From contig CAUWAG010000020.1 in the NCBI GenBank assembly GCA_963556695.1, positions 1,426,001 to 1,490,000 on the forward strand: a DNA stretch of 64,000 bases, written 5' to 3'. Below, in pieces: positions 11,614 to 23,081 of the stretch; positions within the stretch are counted from its first letter, which is position 1, and each line of letters starts with the position of its first letter. The notes under the pieces were generated by a model, which saw only the letters and a program-made list of their open reading frames with translations, searched no databases and was not told the DNA's origin. A program made the translations under genes and the position numbers. The DNA is from Anthostomella pinea. Taxonomy: Eukaryota > Ascomycota > Sordariomycetes > Xylariales > Xylariaceae.

Positions 11614-12944
11614 AGATACCTCTTCTCACTTTTTTTCTTATCTTTATATGTGTATAGGATAGTCGTCCACGGGGGCTCATTGATACGCTGGCTGCACTGC
11701 ATTGCTCGGCGTTCATGGTGCTTGGTTTCTATCATTGTATCAAGTGGATGTGGGTCGTCCAGAGGACTCGACCTGCTTCTAGCTTGGGTACTTGATAAGT
11801 CAATAGGTCGTTACGGGGTAGGGTATGGTATATAGGCCGTTTATGAGGCACTCTTGGAATGCAGACCTCATGTTCATTTGTATATGTGTTTGATGTATTC
11901 TTCGTGCGTGACTTGGTTAACCTTTGATGGTCTTGTTACAACTTATTGACTTGTCTCTGGAGGGTTTCTGGGGCAGGTCGTGCACTGTTTAGGGTCTGGC
12001 TAACTCTGGAATAAGCAGCTGCTGATGTCGTGAGCTTTCAAATGCAGCTTATACCGGTGTTTATTCCAGGTGCCATGATTGTTCTTGAACAGCGTCTCTT
12101 AGGCGAACGATGTGATATTAGGAGGCTAACCCGGCTGCACGTTTCGATCCATTTCCCCTGGTCACAACGGCGTCTTACCGCCAAAGCGTTTGCATGGAAC
12201 GAAGCTGACATAAGACATGCCATGGCGGTGTTGTCAGCTTTGAGTTTCGGATGGAATCCCGGCACAGATGGCGCGCCGAGTTGTGGGTCGGCCCCTGTGC
12301 TGACCCCTCACCCAAAACCTCCATCGTTCAACCGTTCGGGGAGGAAGTTCGAGCTTTGGCTTTCTCACCCCTGGGTGCGCTTTCGGAAGGGCTTTAGAAG
12401 ACAGCGTATGATCATTGATTCTGGTTGGAAAGTTCCTGCTGACTTCAATCTCTTCTAAGCCATCCGACTGTGGATTGACATGTGGTCCGAAATCTGACAG
12501 CGCCGCTTGGAAACGCGACGAAGCAGGCTACGGACATGCTGTGCCACACACCACTACTTACGAGATATTGAGCCGGAAATAGAACGACGCCATGCACCTG
12601 CAGCCAACAGTTCCATGCCGCCCAGAGCCTTGGGGGCTGACTCCGGGCTTGAGGACCTGGTTGGTTCGCATCGAGGACCTTGTTGGTCCGTTGGTAGGAT
12701 GACTGCAGATGGCTGCTCCTTGGGAGGGTGAGACAACAAACCCGTGCCGATGTCATACTCTCAAATTCTGACAATTCTCTCGGGTCTGGTCTCCTTCCAC
12801 TTGGTTTCTTCAATGCTTCTATCTTGGTATAAGTGCGGATTAACAACCATCGGACCACCCGATCTCAAGCATCGTCATATACAGCAGGGCTGTTAGTCGC
12901 AATAAGGTTGGCAAGATTCGTCCGCACCATACTTTCACATAAAG
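11614..12944. other. Intergenic, with a possible degenerate MITE core
   Basis: No gene is supported. At 12007-12070 the motif GGAATAAGCAG and a facing TTTATTCCAG resemble the core of the MITE family found at 13.8, 15.8, 21.9 and 24.1 kb, but no terminal repeats are visible here. Confidence 0.4.
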
Positions 12945-13721
12945 ATGGAGTCACCGCTCATGTATGTGCCCGCCGAAGTGCGGTTGATGATCTACGAACA
13001 CCTCTTCAACGACGACGGGAACCAATACCTTTCCATCCGCACCGCCACCGCCAACAAGCTACCCCAAACAGCCACCAGGACCCGCAGCCGCTACTACGTC
13101 CTCGACCGCTCGCCGCACCGGCGCTGCCACAAGACGACATACCACCTCGCCACCAAGACGGTCCGCTTCTGCGCCGCCCTGATGCAGGCCAACCGGACGA
13201 TCCACGAGGAGACGTCGTGTCTGCTCTACGGCGGCCACGCCTTCGATTTTGGGGTTGACATCGAGGCCATTCAGCCGTTCCTCTCGGACCTGACGTCCGC
13301 CAGCCGCGCCCTCGTGTCCGCCGTCTCGCTCACGAAGCGCGGGCCCGCGGTGCCGCTGTACTGCGAGAGCGACCGCGCCGACTGGCGCACCGCGTGTCGG
13401 TTCCTGCGCGACCACTGCGGCGCCTCAATCCACAAATTACGGCTCGTCGTGCAGGGTGAACGGCCGAGCGGGCCTTCGGATGGGCCGGCTGAGTTTTCGG
13501 CGGATGATTTGAGGCTGTTGGCCGGGATCCGACATGAGAGTCTGGAGTGGGTGGGCGAGCTGGCGGCGCTGAGGGGACTAAGGGAGCTGGAGGTCGTGGC
13601 GGATGTGAGGGCTTGTCCGGCGCCTGTTACTTCGGATATGGTGGTTTTCGCGGCGTTTTCGGCTTCGATTGAGAAGGGGTTGACGGAATTTTTGAGGGAG
13701 CGGTTGGGGTTGTTGTCGTAG
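12945..13721 (+). CDS. Hypothetical protein with F-box-like / DUF7730-type N-terminus
   Basis: A single exon of 258 residues. The first residues, MYVPAEVRLMIYEHLF, match the short PxEhRxxIYxxLh motif of the large fungal F-box-like/DUF7730 families. The central LMQANRTIHEETSCLLYG is typical of these proteins, where a resident list of helices precedes a variable C-terminal half. Such proteins are numerous and mostly uncharacterised; some act as substrate adaptors of SCF ubiquitin ligases. The C-terminal half contains a run of amphipathic leucine-rich helices (LRGLRELEVV). Base composition is GC-rich like neighbouring housekeeping genes, and no transfer or truncation is evident. Confidence 0.75.
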   Translation: MESPLMYVPAEVRLMIYEHLFNDDGNQYLSIRTATANKLPQTATRTRSRYYVLDRSPHRRCHKTTYHLATKTVRFCAALMQANRTIHEETSCLLYGGHAFDFGVDIEAIQPFLSDLTSASRALVSAVSLTKRGPAVPLYCESDRADWRTACRFLRDHCGASIHKLRLVVQGERPSGPSDGPAEFSADDLRLLAGIRHESLEWVGELAALRGLRELEVVADVRACPAPVTSDMVVFAAFSASIEKGLTEFLRERLGLLS

Positions 13722-13842
13722 TGATAGTGGTTGAGAGAGGGCGGGCTAGATGGAGATGGAGTTGAGTCAGTCGCAATGTGATGAGCAGCAAATTGGGGCA
13801 TATTTCTCAATGGTATCTAGTATAGCTCCCTCTGCCAAGGTA

Positions 13843-14051
13843 GACTCAGTCCTCACAAGTCTCCCTACGTCTATGTTGGCAAGGTTCCAGGTCACATTTA
13901 GAAATCTGGAAATATTGGAATAACTATACATGAATAAGCAGTTTCAATTTAATACACCACTTCCAATGCTTATTCCATCATGCTTATTCCGATTGATGAA
14001 TACCGTTACGTGCTGTATGGGTGGTGTACGGAGACTTATGAGGGTTCAGTG
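13843..14051. mobile_element. MITE copy A (TA-flanked, Tc1/mariner type)
   Basis: A 209-bp element bounded by TA on both sides. Its left end has CCTCACAAGTCTCCCTAC and its right end, read on the other strand, CCTCATAAGTCTCCGTAC. The core has GAATAAGCAG facing two TGCTTATTCC blocks. It has no coding capacity. The TA flanks suggest mobilisation by a Tc1/mariner/pogo-type transposase. Confidence 0.8.
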
Positions 14052-14409
14052 TAGTTATGTCGGTCTCGATGCCGATTATCCATAGGCTCGCAGAGAGCGA
14101 CGGAGTTATCTACCGCTGAATCGACGGGGTCATCTAGATCCATGCACATTCTTCAGTCAAGCGCTTTTCGCGGGTTTGCATTTGGGTATGAGTGGAGATC
14201 ACGGTTTGCCAGATATGTCACGTTTGTTTTTAGAGAAGATGAGAGCGTGTTGCAAGTATGTAGACTACTGGTACATCGGACTGGAGGCCTATCCCTTTCT
14301 ACCTTTGATCGCATGCACGCGAAAATGGCCAGGGAATATCCTCTTGCAACTCCTGTTGTTGACCTCTCTCTTGCAACTCCCGTTGTTCACCTCTTCTTTT
14401 GCTCAATAT

Positions 14410-15688
14410 TCAGTCCAGTCGAATTACCTCTCCGCCTTGAGTCATTGCTCGGCTCTGAATTTCCAACTTGAAGTCATCCAGAGTTGGATACTGTATGGGC
14501 TTCGTGTGCCAGTTTTCGCATGTTGTGAAAGCGCCGTGAATGTATCCCTTGTGGCCGAACCGGTGGTAAAATTCCGGGTCCAAGCTAGCAAGTCCCTCAT
14601 AGACGAGGTCGTAGAACCAGACTTCGAGTTGCTCCAGGTCTGAACCGCCGTATTTCTCTATGAGATGGTCGATGTCGAGAGAGTGAGTAGTGGGTGGAAG
14701 GTTCGTGGGCTCAAGTGGGTGAAGCCAGATATGGTGGCTGCTTTGAACCACATAAAGATCCCGGTGCATTACTTCCCATCGATCATGTATCCATATGTCG
14801 AGCAGCAAGTGGATGATCTCGTTCGGACATTCCATTGTCTTCAGCCCTGCGTGAAGAGCCACAGCAAGTATGGTAGCTCCTTCCGCTGTATACCAGTCAT
14901 CAGTATCAACGATGGCTAACAAGGCGTCGAGATAAGTGGGCTCTATCAGTTGAGAATGATCGTCTGGATGTTTTGTCCAACTTTGGACAACTTTTTTGAG
15001 CGTCAGTAGAATGTTGATTGCGGAACGAATAGTACATGGACATACGATCATCTAATTGGTAGTTTATGTGCTTGAGCACATGCTCGTATTGAAAGAGCTC
15101 CCAAGGGGCAAACTTCTTCCAGAACGATGTCCAGTCGATATCGAATCGCATGTTCCATCGCTCGTTGGGGGTGACAAGATCCAATGGAAGAAGGATGCCG
15201 ACAAGCTCGTAGAAGTATAAGGTCTTGACCACTCGGCCGAACTCCTGACTGCCCATTGCAGTTACATAGAGTGGTGCGTACAGTTCCTTCTCGTTGTCGA
15301 TTCCCTTGACGATGGATGGAGCAAAGCCTAGGACGCATGAATGAAAGTTGGACAGTTCGGTCACAAACTCCAGAGAGAAGTGGCTAGTGGGAATAGCGAT
15401 CTTGGTTTGCTGGTCGGCCAGGTGCTCGTCGCAGAACTGAGCCACATGCTCCTGGTACTTGGTGAGGTTGTCGGGGAATCGAGGTGGTTTCTGTAGTGTC
15501 CAGGGCATGGTAGTTGCTTCAAGGCGTGCGACCGCAGTCGGAAGGTAGACACCAAGATCATTGGTGATAACAGCTCTGGAGACGGACGAAGGTGCCGTCT
15601 GGAAAGCAGATCGCATGTCGCGGCAGGAATGAGTGTAACGCATCAGTGTCGCGACGTCGCGGAGGTACTCCATGATTGACTGGTGCAT
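14410..15688 (-). CDS. F-box-like hypothetical protein, spliced; natural start may be lost
   Basis: Two exons (15688-15046 and 14990-14410) are joined across a 55-nt intron with GTATGT and a TACTGAC branch, giving 407 residues from the ATG at 15688. Just upstream and in frame the sequence reads LTLPPE, so the full motif LPPEMHQSIMEYL looks like an F-box start. That upstream frame also has ATG at 15751, but its fifth codon is TAG (15737-15739), so translation from there would stop at once. The gene therefore either starts at 15688 with a shortened F-box or has been damaged. The remaining protein is hydrophilic and helical with no further domain I recognise. MITE copy B lies 50-200 bp upstream of the ATG at 15751, in the likely promoter. 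Confidence 0.7.
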
Positions 15689-15799
15689 CTCGGGCGGTAG
15701 AGTGAGGATCGGCGGCTGTCGCGCAGCCTCGTCCTCCTAAGTCGCCGCCATGGCGAAGGTCGGAAAGAGATTCGGGTTGTTGCCTGGGTGTGGGTGTCA

Positions 15800-15956
15800 G
15801 TCGGATCGTTGGAAATATTCGAATAACACCCTGGAATAAGCGTTAGGGATGGCTAATAAAGATCTAACTGCTTATTCCGGTGTGCTTATGTCGATTTCAT
15901 GTTTTTACCGTGGTTTGCTGGAAGGGTTGTGTACGGAGACTTATGAGGGCTCTGTG
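15800..15956. mobile_element. MITE copy B (left end degenerate)
   Basis: The core CACCCTGGAATAAGCG faces GCTTATTCCGGTGTGCTTAT, and the right end has ACGGAGACTTATGAGGG followed by a TA. The left terminal repeat cannot be recognised, so the start is approximate. It lies in the presumed promoter of the F-box-like gene on the minus strand. Confidence 0.65.
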
Positions 15957-18500
15957 TAGGCGGGAGAGAAAGGTGAGGTAGGCGGGCGAGTGGTCAACAG
16001 AGGAATCTGCAGAAACGCGTCGCAAAGGCAGTCCAATTACCTTGGGTGCAACTGACTGGAATGGTTACCAGATCACTGCTCTTCCATTGCGAGCCTGCTG
16101 CACAGTTGCATGTGGCGAGGAGGAGGTGGAGGAAACATTTGGATTGCACTTACTGGTTGGGGTGGTGCAGGAGGGAGAGGTAAAGGTTGCAGCAGCTGCA
16201 CTTGATGGTTGAGATGGGTCAGGTATTTATATGCAAATAATAATGATCTCCGCAGAAAAAAGCATTGGGCACCTGGTGCACAATTTTCAGACACCAGGCA
16301 TCTATGAGGTTTGAAGAAGACCTGTGTTCGCACTGCATCTGACGACGGGAGAGCCTCTAAGGATGCCAAGGGGTCCAGGGAGGAGGAACTACTATCGGCA
16401 TGGTAAGGCAACATTCTAGGTTAAAATTTGTACATGAGACTATCAACAAGCACATTTGAAGTGCTGGTCTGCTGGTCATCCCAGCCGTACTGCACGTATA
16501 ATGCTTGCTATGGCAATCCGAAGAACCGCATACATCAGGACGAAATATAAGTTATAGTTTGATTGAGATGCCACCAACGGCAACAGCCCGATGGATGCGT
16601 CACTGCTCTCCCACCGTGCAGGCAGCAAGATATCAGTTTCATGAGATGACAGCCGCAATCAGACAGTGAAATAAAATCTTCGGCTGGGGAGTACACTACC
16701 AAGTACCAGCGTTGAGACTCGCGTCTCCGATACCTTCTGTGTCACGGGTATCGTGAAGGCATACACTGAACCCCCAGAAGTGGCCAGACACCCCTTAAGC
16801 AAGTACCTGGAATTGTGAAAAACATTGAAGCATCCTGGCACAAGCATATACAATGATGAATGAAATGTAGGTTCTCATGGTAGGGCGCTTATTCGAGACA
16901 ATATATGCCTGTAGTTTGGATTGCATCAGAGTGCAGTGATGGAGACTTGCAATGGTTGATCGTAGGCGTAGGTAGGTTTCTCCCCGCTTGCATTGGTCGA
17001 CGTACTGCTTGCCTCTGAGTCTGATCCCAAACCAATTGTCATCCCTTTAAATCATCGTGCCCGGTTTGTCTTCCCAAGATGTATGTTGGTCCTTCATTCC
17101 CTCCACCGAACAGTGCGTGCGGCCAGAACATTGCTAAATCTAGACAGCGATACGGAACAGGAACAGATTCAGTCACCCCCAGCGGATCAAATCGATACCC
17201 ACACGTGACTAGCCGAGTTCCATGTCTGGTATCGAAAAGACCGACAATGGGTAAGACGCAGACTGAGGTGGCCAGCTTCGGTGCGACTGAGGATGACCAC
17301 ACAACAACCGGACAACAACCACATAGTGGATCTTCTTGTGAGCTGAAAGCCATGATGTAATCTTATCATGGAATATGAAATTGAGACTGAGATCTCGAGG
17401 TTGGACCAACCAATGTTCTTATGAATGGATGAGTCGCGCTCTCACCTAGGCTACTCACGGGTTTAGCCACAAACTGAGATCAGAATCAGATTGAGGATCA
17501 AAAAACCTGATTCACGCTTTCGCTTTGGATCCCATCGCCCCGAATGAAACCCATGAGAGTTTCTCTGTTCCTCTAGTAGCGCGCGTGGCCCAGTGTGGCG
17601 ATGAAGGGAGGCGATGTCACTCATTGGCGCCTCATGGCGATCACAGATTCACATGGCTTCAGCCAGTGCTTGATTAGTGACACACAAGTGGAAGTGGCTC
17701 TAGCAATATCAGTGCAAGAGGAACCTTGAGAATATGCATCCAACCAAACTCATATGTACTATACGGCACCCACGCGGAAGATTGACGCGCTGGTCCTGGC
17801 AGACCAGATTGTCAGATTGGAGGTTGAGTACGGTTCTGGAATCTACAGCTCCAGCCTCAAAGCTGTGGCGTCACGCTTTGAGAGCTGTGGCTGACGGAGA
17901 TGCACCACTTCAGAAATGAGTAACGGTTTGCGGTGCAACAGTCACCAATGTTGTAGCCCGGCTAGTCACATCAGATGTTGCGCCGTCACACCGTTACAGA
18001 TCCAAATCCTTGGATGGCCCTCCTCATTTGGTAGGCAGTCGACCAACGGACAAAGGTAACGAGTGTGAAATGGATGCACCAAGTTCAAACATCCCATGTG
18101 CACACATGGGACCTGTTTCTTTAACGTAGACGTGGTATTACTAACCCATCCATTGCGGTCTACGGTCGGGGTCTTCAAGAAGGGGCCTTTATGGAAGAGT
18201 GCTGCAAGTCATGGAGACGCATAGGAAAGAGCACGTCATTTCCGACGCTAGAGATTCACAAGCCGAGCAGATCTGCTAGAAGACAAACAGTCACTCTGAT
18301 GATAGACTTTGCTTGTTTATGACGGCTTTGGTGGCTGAACCTACATGTAGAGGGAGTTCTATTATTAGAACGCGGGATTTCCCGCCCCGGTGCCCTGTCA
18401 TGCCGGTGGATGCTGAGGGGTATCTCCACAGCCCTAACCGCCCAGATGTGACGTGTGTATATGGAGCATCGTAGCAAACTTTTTTCCCATCAGCTGATAC
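15957..18500. other. Intergenic, no supported gene
   Basis: About 2.5 kb with only short ORFs. A 45-codon stretch ending near 17897 (MYYTAPTRKIDALVLADQ...) reads like protein but has no start context, partner exon or recognised family. Nothing else is supported. Confidence 0.4.
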
Positions 18501-18627
18501 AGCATCTTGGCGCAGCGGAAGCGCGGTAAGCATTCAATGTCTCTCTTCGCATACAAGATTATCCACTAACACAACAGAAGCCGGGCTCATAACCCGGAGG
18601 TCCTCAGATCGAAACTGAGAGATGCTA
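18501..18627 (+). tRNA. Initiator tRNA-Met (CAT) with a 55-nt intron between positions 26 and 27
   Basis: Exons 18501-18525 and 18581-18627 together make a 72-nt initiator tRNA. The acceptor is AGCATCT with AGATGCT, all seven pairs perfect. The D arm is GCGC-AGCGGAA-GCGC. The anticodon arm is CCGGG-CTCATAA-CCCGG, with anticodon CAT. The variable loop is AGGTC, and the T arm is CTCAG-ATCGAAA-CTGAG. The AUCGAAA T loop, the GC-rich anticodon stem and the A1-U72 pair are hallmarks of eukaryotic initiators. The A box (TGGCGCAGCGG) and B box (GATCGAAAC) are intact and an oligo-T run follows. The insert is not at the usual 37/38 site. Every stem is intact, which argues for a functional gene rather than a pseudogene. 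Confidence 0.88.
18526..18580 (+). other. Intron-like insert inside the initiator tRNA gene
   Basis: It begins GTAAGC, contains CACTAAC near its 3' side and ends ACAACAGAAG, a NAGNAG 3' site. These are spliceosomal-type signals. Only the distal AG (18580) restores an exact 72-nt tRNA; the proximal AG (18577) would leave three extra bases. Confidence 0.75.
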
Positions 18628-18634
18628 TCTCACA

Positions 18635-18639
18635 TTTTT
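18635..18639 (+). terminator. RNA polymerase III oligo-T terminator
   Basis: Five T residues lie eight bases after the last tRNA base, as expected for a Pol III transcription unit. Confidence 0.75.
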
Positions 18640-19036
18640 GCTGTGCTACATGATGTAGTCGCTGTATCAGATGAAGGGTTTGGGGGAAATGGTATGCATT
18701 AAATTTTTTTCCTGTGCCTCCTTCCATTCTGCTGTGGTTCTTGCATCGTCCCTGATATGAGCTGGCAAGTCGACACTGCGTTGTGGGAGTTGGACAGGAA
18801 TTTCCAAGGGGATGCAATCCTCCGTGCAAGTCCGGGGCGCCGGTGAACCGGGGTTGCCGGAAACCGTTCACGTGACAGCCAGAGCGCACGCTCCATCTCA
18901 GCTGCTTATTAATCTCTAGGCATATGTACATATTCCTGAATGCGGCGTTTGTTTGTACCGTATGCTTCTCGCAGATTTCGATTTTCACAGTGTCCAAGAA
19001 GGTTCTCTTGGCCTCGCTGCACACCACCCACACACA

Positions 19037-20932
19037 ATGTGTGGCATCCACGCAGCCATCACCACGACCATTCCTGCGAGCCTCCCTCCACACTTGAGAC
19101 AGTCGCTTGCAAACCGCGGTCCTGATCATTTTGGTCAAATCCACCGCGAGATCCCCAGCGATAAGGCAACCCTCCCGATTCACCTCCTCTTCACCTCCAC
19201 TGTCCTGGCACTGCGAGGAGACCATATTGCAAAGCAGCCCCTGGAGAGCTCCCCGGATGAGTCGTCGGTCCTCTGCTGGAATGGCGAAGCTTGGAGGTTC
19301 AATGGCGAGTCTATCGATGGCAATGACGGCGAAACGATCATTTCCAAACTTCAGGCTTCTCAGGCCTCTTCGCCTGAAGTCCGAGAGACCCATGTCCTTG
19401 AGATCTTGCGAAGCATCGAGGGGCCATTCGCATTCATCTACTTCGACTCTACGAGTAGCCGGCTGTATTACGGCCGAGATCGCCTTGGCAGGCGGTCACT
19501 CCTGCTGAAGCGCTCGTCAGACGGAGACTCGATCTCACTATCAAGCATCGCGGACGTGCCGACTGCTGGCTGGGAAGAAGTCGAGGCCGTCGGCATCTAT
19601 GCTCTACATTTGGGAGATCCCGAAGACTCGTCGGATGGGCTCTGCTCGGAAAGCCGTATCGCCAAATATGACTGGCTGCCATCTGGCAGAGCCGAAATGG
19701 TAGGTTGGCTCTGAGACACTACACCCAATTCAAGTGTCAGCTTTCAACTGATTTTCGCAGGTCTCGAGTATCGGCGAATTCAACATGTCATTACCGCCGC
19801 AAAATCACAGATTGGACTTTGACTCGGCTTCACTGGGTATCCTTAAGCACTGGCTGGTTGAATCGCTTAGGTTGCGGGTGTTGAACGTCCCAGAGCCGCC
19901 TAACCCAGCTTCCGACGTCGACATAAGAATCGCTGTTCTCTTTTCTGGTGGTATAGATTGCACCATTCTTGCGAGACTTGCTCACGACTTACTACCCCCA
20001 AACCAAGGCATTGACCTCATCAACGTTGCCTTCGAGAACCCACGGCAGGTTTCGTTAGAGAAGCGACAGCCGCATCTCCGCGCCGCAGACATATATGAGG
20101 GTTGCCCTGATAGAGCTACTGGGCGAAAAGCGTTCGCGGAGCTTAAGGCTACCTGTCTAGGTCGATACTGGCGATTCATTGCGGTATGCCCTCAATGTTC
20201 TTCGCGACCAGGACGTGCACTCATCTAACGTGTGTGAACAGGTCAATGTCCCATTTCAAGATGCCATGGCGCACAAGACAAAAGTCATGTCCCTTATCCA
20301 CCCTCATGACACTGAGATGGACCTGTCCATCGCCTTCGCGTTGTACTTTGCAGCAAGAGGCATGGGGGACGGCTACACTGAGAATCCCGATTGGCAACCA
20401 TCACCACCAGTCGTCACTACTCCTGCACGCGTTCTTCTCTCTGGTCTCGGTGCAGATGAACTTTTCGGCGGTTATTCAAGGCACGAGGCGGCATTCAAGA
20501 GAGGAGGCTACCCCAGCTTAATCGACGAACTGAAGCTGGATGTCAGTCGCATCGGGCAGAGGAACCTTGGTCGCGATGATCGGATCATGGCTCATTGGGG
20601 CAAGGAAGTACGCTTCCCGTATCTAGATGAAGAGTTCGTCAGATTTGCCATCGGCAGTCCAGTATGGGAGAAATGCGATTTTCAGAATCAGTTTCACCCT
20701 GCTGTCATCGACCCTGCGAAGCGGATACTCAGACTTATGGCTGATCAGCTTAGCCTACCAATAGCTGCACGCCAGAAGAAGAAGGCGGTAAGTCGCATCC
20801 TCGTCCAGTGTTCTGCAGTCCACTGACAACTCGCAGATTCAATTCGGCTCGCGAACTGCAAAGATGGAGAGCACCACCGGCAGAATCCGTGGCACAGCGC
20901 CCGTCACCATGAACGGCTCTTCTGATACCTGA
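19037..20932 (+). CDS. Asparagine synthetase domain-containing protein (ASNSD1 / YML096W type)
   Basis: Four exons, 19037-19699, 19761-20183, 20242-20787 and 20837-20932, give 575 residues. The protein starts MCGI, so Cys2 can be the N-terminal nucleophile of a class II glutamine amidotransferase, followed by SLANRGPDHFG and the LYYGRDRLGRRSL motif. The second half is an asparagine-synthetase fold with a PP-loop (LFSGGIDCTI) and GLGADELFGGYSRH, and a C-terminal KKKAIQFGSRTAKM that is typical of this subfamily rather than of true asparagine synthetase. Introns are 49-61 nt. The metabolic role of the ASNSD1 group is unclear. The ATG at 19037 is chosen because it places Cys directly after Met. 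Confidence 0.92.
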
Positions 20933-21943
20933 ATACAACGTAAGTCGAATCTCGTTATTACATACGCCCTGACCTGCTGCGACACACATACTATGGCGGT
21001 GATGTATACATCAGATACTTCCGAGTTGGTGTCACTTCACAACCTGACCTACCTCCAACTGTGCGTTTCAGCATTCTGCTGTAACCCTTTGGACGTGAAG
21101 GATCGGTGTGTTCCCAACAATGACGACGTAAAGGCATATCTGAGCCATAGTAGTCGCAGCCTAGTGTCCGAACGGGCTCGATCCCAATTCAGCCAATGCG
21201 TGGCCTGTTAGCCTACTGTTATCTTTCGTACATGAAGCTCTCACTGACATCATTGCTCATAACTTCGCAGCATGAGGATGATTACCCCCGGAGGTATGCT
21301 TGCAACCCAAGTCGGCTTGCCCACCGGCAAACGAGACGAAGCTTAGAGGTGAAAGCCCTTTGCCATTGTAATCTCATGCCAACGTCCAATCTACTCGAAG
21401 GTGGCAAGCTACGACGATGGTCAGAGGACCTGCGGAACTGCCTCTGACGGAACCATCGCCACGAGGACGTCAGCACGCGGTGAACAATACTGTGCATTCA
21501 CCCAGTCGCTAGCAACTCTAATCAGAAGATTCGAGTGGTGGGTATACATTCACGATGTTGACAACTCCAGCCGTGGATGGTTTCAGAATGGATTCCTCAC
21601 GCCGATGCACAGCCTGTACGAGACCTAGCAGCAAGTCACTGACGTGCGGAAGCGTGGTCATGCTCGAATGAGGAGTCTCAGTGGCCCTCGCGCTGGCGCG
21701 ATCCTGAACCATCTATACCTGCATTCGTCGATTCGCTGACGAGAATGAGCACTTCCTCAAATCAGTTATTCGGAGATATAAATTGCAACGTTGCGGAGAT
21801 GTTCTGCCACAGGCCGCAGCATGGCCTCCTTCCCTCAACCCGCCTCTGACGGAGTCATATATGGGGTGTTTAGCCGTCAGCATCGACGATGTCGTCGCCG
21901 ACAAGAGCGCAATGACAAAGTGGTTAGCGGGTTTTTCTTCGTA
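20933..21943. other. Intergenic, no firm gene
   Basis: A plus-strand frame at 21401-21628 reads TCGTASDGTIATRT with a later EQYCAF, which hints at a decayed small protein. No start, signal peptide or splice model could be defended. Confidence 0.35.
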
Positions 21944-22142
21944 TACTGAACCTCCAGGAGTCTCCGTACACCATTAGTTCACCAAACGAACATGTACTTG
22001 ATATAAATGGAATAAGCATCAAATGTGGCTAATTAGATCAAACGTGCTTATTCCAGGCTGCTTATTCCATTAATACGAATCTAGCATCAACGTTCAAGTG
22101 TTGACAGAAGCATGAGGGACGGAGACTTATGAGAGGTGACTG
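21944..22142. mobile_element. MITE copy C (TA-flanked)
   Basis: A 199-bp element. The left end TACTGAACCTCCAGGAGTCT continues to CTCCGTACA, and the right end read on the other strand gives CCTCTCATAAGTCTCCGT. The core GGAATAAGCATC faces TGCTTATTCCAGGCTGCTTATTCC in two blocks. It has TA on both flanks and no coding capacity. Confidence 0.82.
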
Positions 22143-22535
22143 TACTCTACAATATCGCAGAGTAAGGGAGATAGTACCCAATGAATCAAATCGAGTTGAA
22201 GGGCGAAGTGTGTTCCTCATGTGGCAAGTCGTCGTACACGAGATGGCATAGAGCTTTCTATGGTTGTGTAATGTTGAAAAAAACCATGTCACAGATCTCA
22301 CGATACCAACCACGTGCGGCCAAGATGTCCCCTGCCTTTCATCCCCTCATCCCGTTACCGATGGTATTGCTTCTCAACGCAGTTCTAGCAAAGCACGAGC
22401 TTCCGCCCGTCTCAAGTCGGCAACCCTCGATCCGTCCATTGCATGCCGGTGACATACGCGTAGAGCATGACTTCAATTCGAGCAGAACACAGCTGCGGGG
22501 CTCGCGGTAGACCTGCAGGTGAGCCTGGGCGACTT

Positions 22536-22800
22536 TCACGCTCTCGCATCACGCTGGTTCACGAACCCCGTCCCCGTCTTGTCGGACAGCCGCTGCGCGA
22601 TATTCTTGTCATCGTTGAATCCGACCGAGAACAACGCGTCGATGCCGTACGCCTCGCCGCCGCACAACACGGCCAGCTAGCAGTGGTCCTATCGTTGCCC
22701 GCTGCCGATCGCCTCTATCAAATACTGGAGGCGCTACCTGCGCGTTGTCAGTCCCACGAATGGCTTCATTGCCGCGATAATCTGAGCTGTGGTTGATCAT
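22536..22800 (-). CDS. Possible short gene or gene remnant, unknown function
   Basis: An ATG at 22800 opens a 21-codon exon (to 22738). A 61-nt GT-AG segment (22737-22677) separates it from a 47-codon exon ending at 22536 that starts LAVLCGGEAYGIDALFSVGF. The second exon has good coding character. The product is only 67 residues, so this may be the 3' end of a larger decayed gene. No family recognised. Confidence 0.28.
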
Positions 22801-23081
22801 TACTCACTCCAGAGACATCCATGTGAGATGAACCGCTGAGCTGATCTGACAGATACTTGTCTTTATGGCAATAATCGTGCGACATCATCCCCCTTGGTGT
22901 GGTGCTACCTCATGACCGCGAAGGTTTCCCCAGGAAAACGTTCGAATGACATCACAGTGGTGCGGGGCCAGCAGCGTGTTGACCCCAGCAGCAACAACAA
23001 CAACAATAACAACTACCTTCTGCCCTGTTAATATCCCTCCTTTTCGATGGCCAGTACATTCTCAAGACCGCAACAAGTCAA

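Noticed and set aside
17740..17900. Protein-like stretch KIDALVLADQIVRLEVEYG
   Set aside because: Only about 45 codons, with no start context, partner exon or recognised family.
21401..21628. Possible small cysteine-containing protein (TCGTASDGTIATRT)
   Set aside because: No signal peptide or start codon in a defensible position; only two cysteines.
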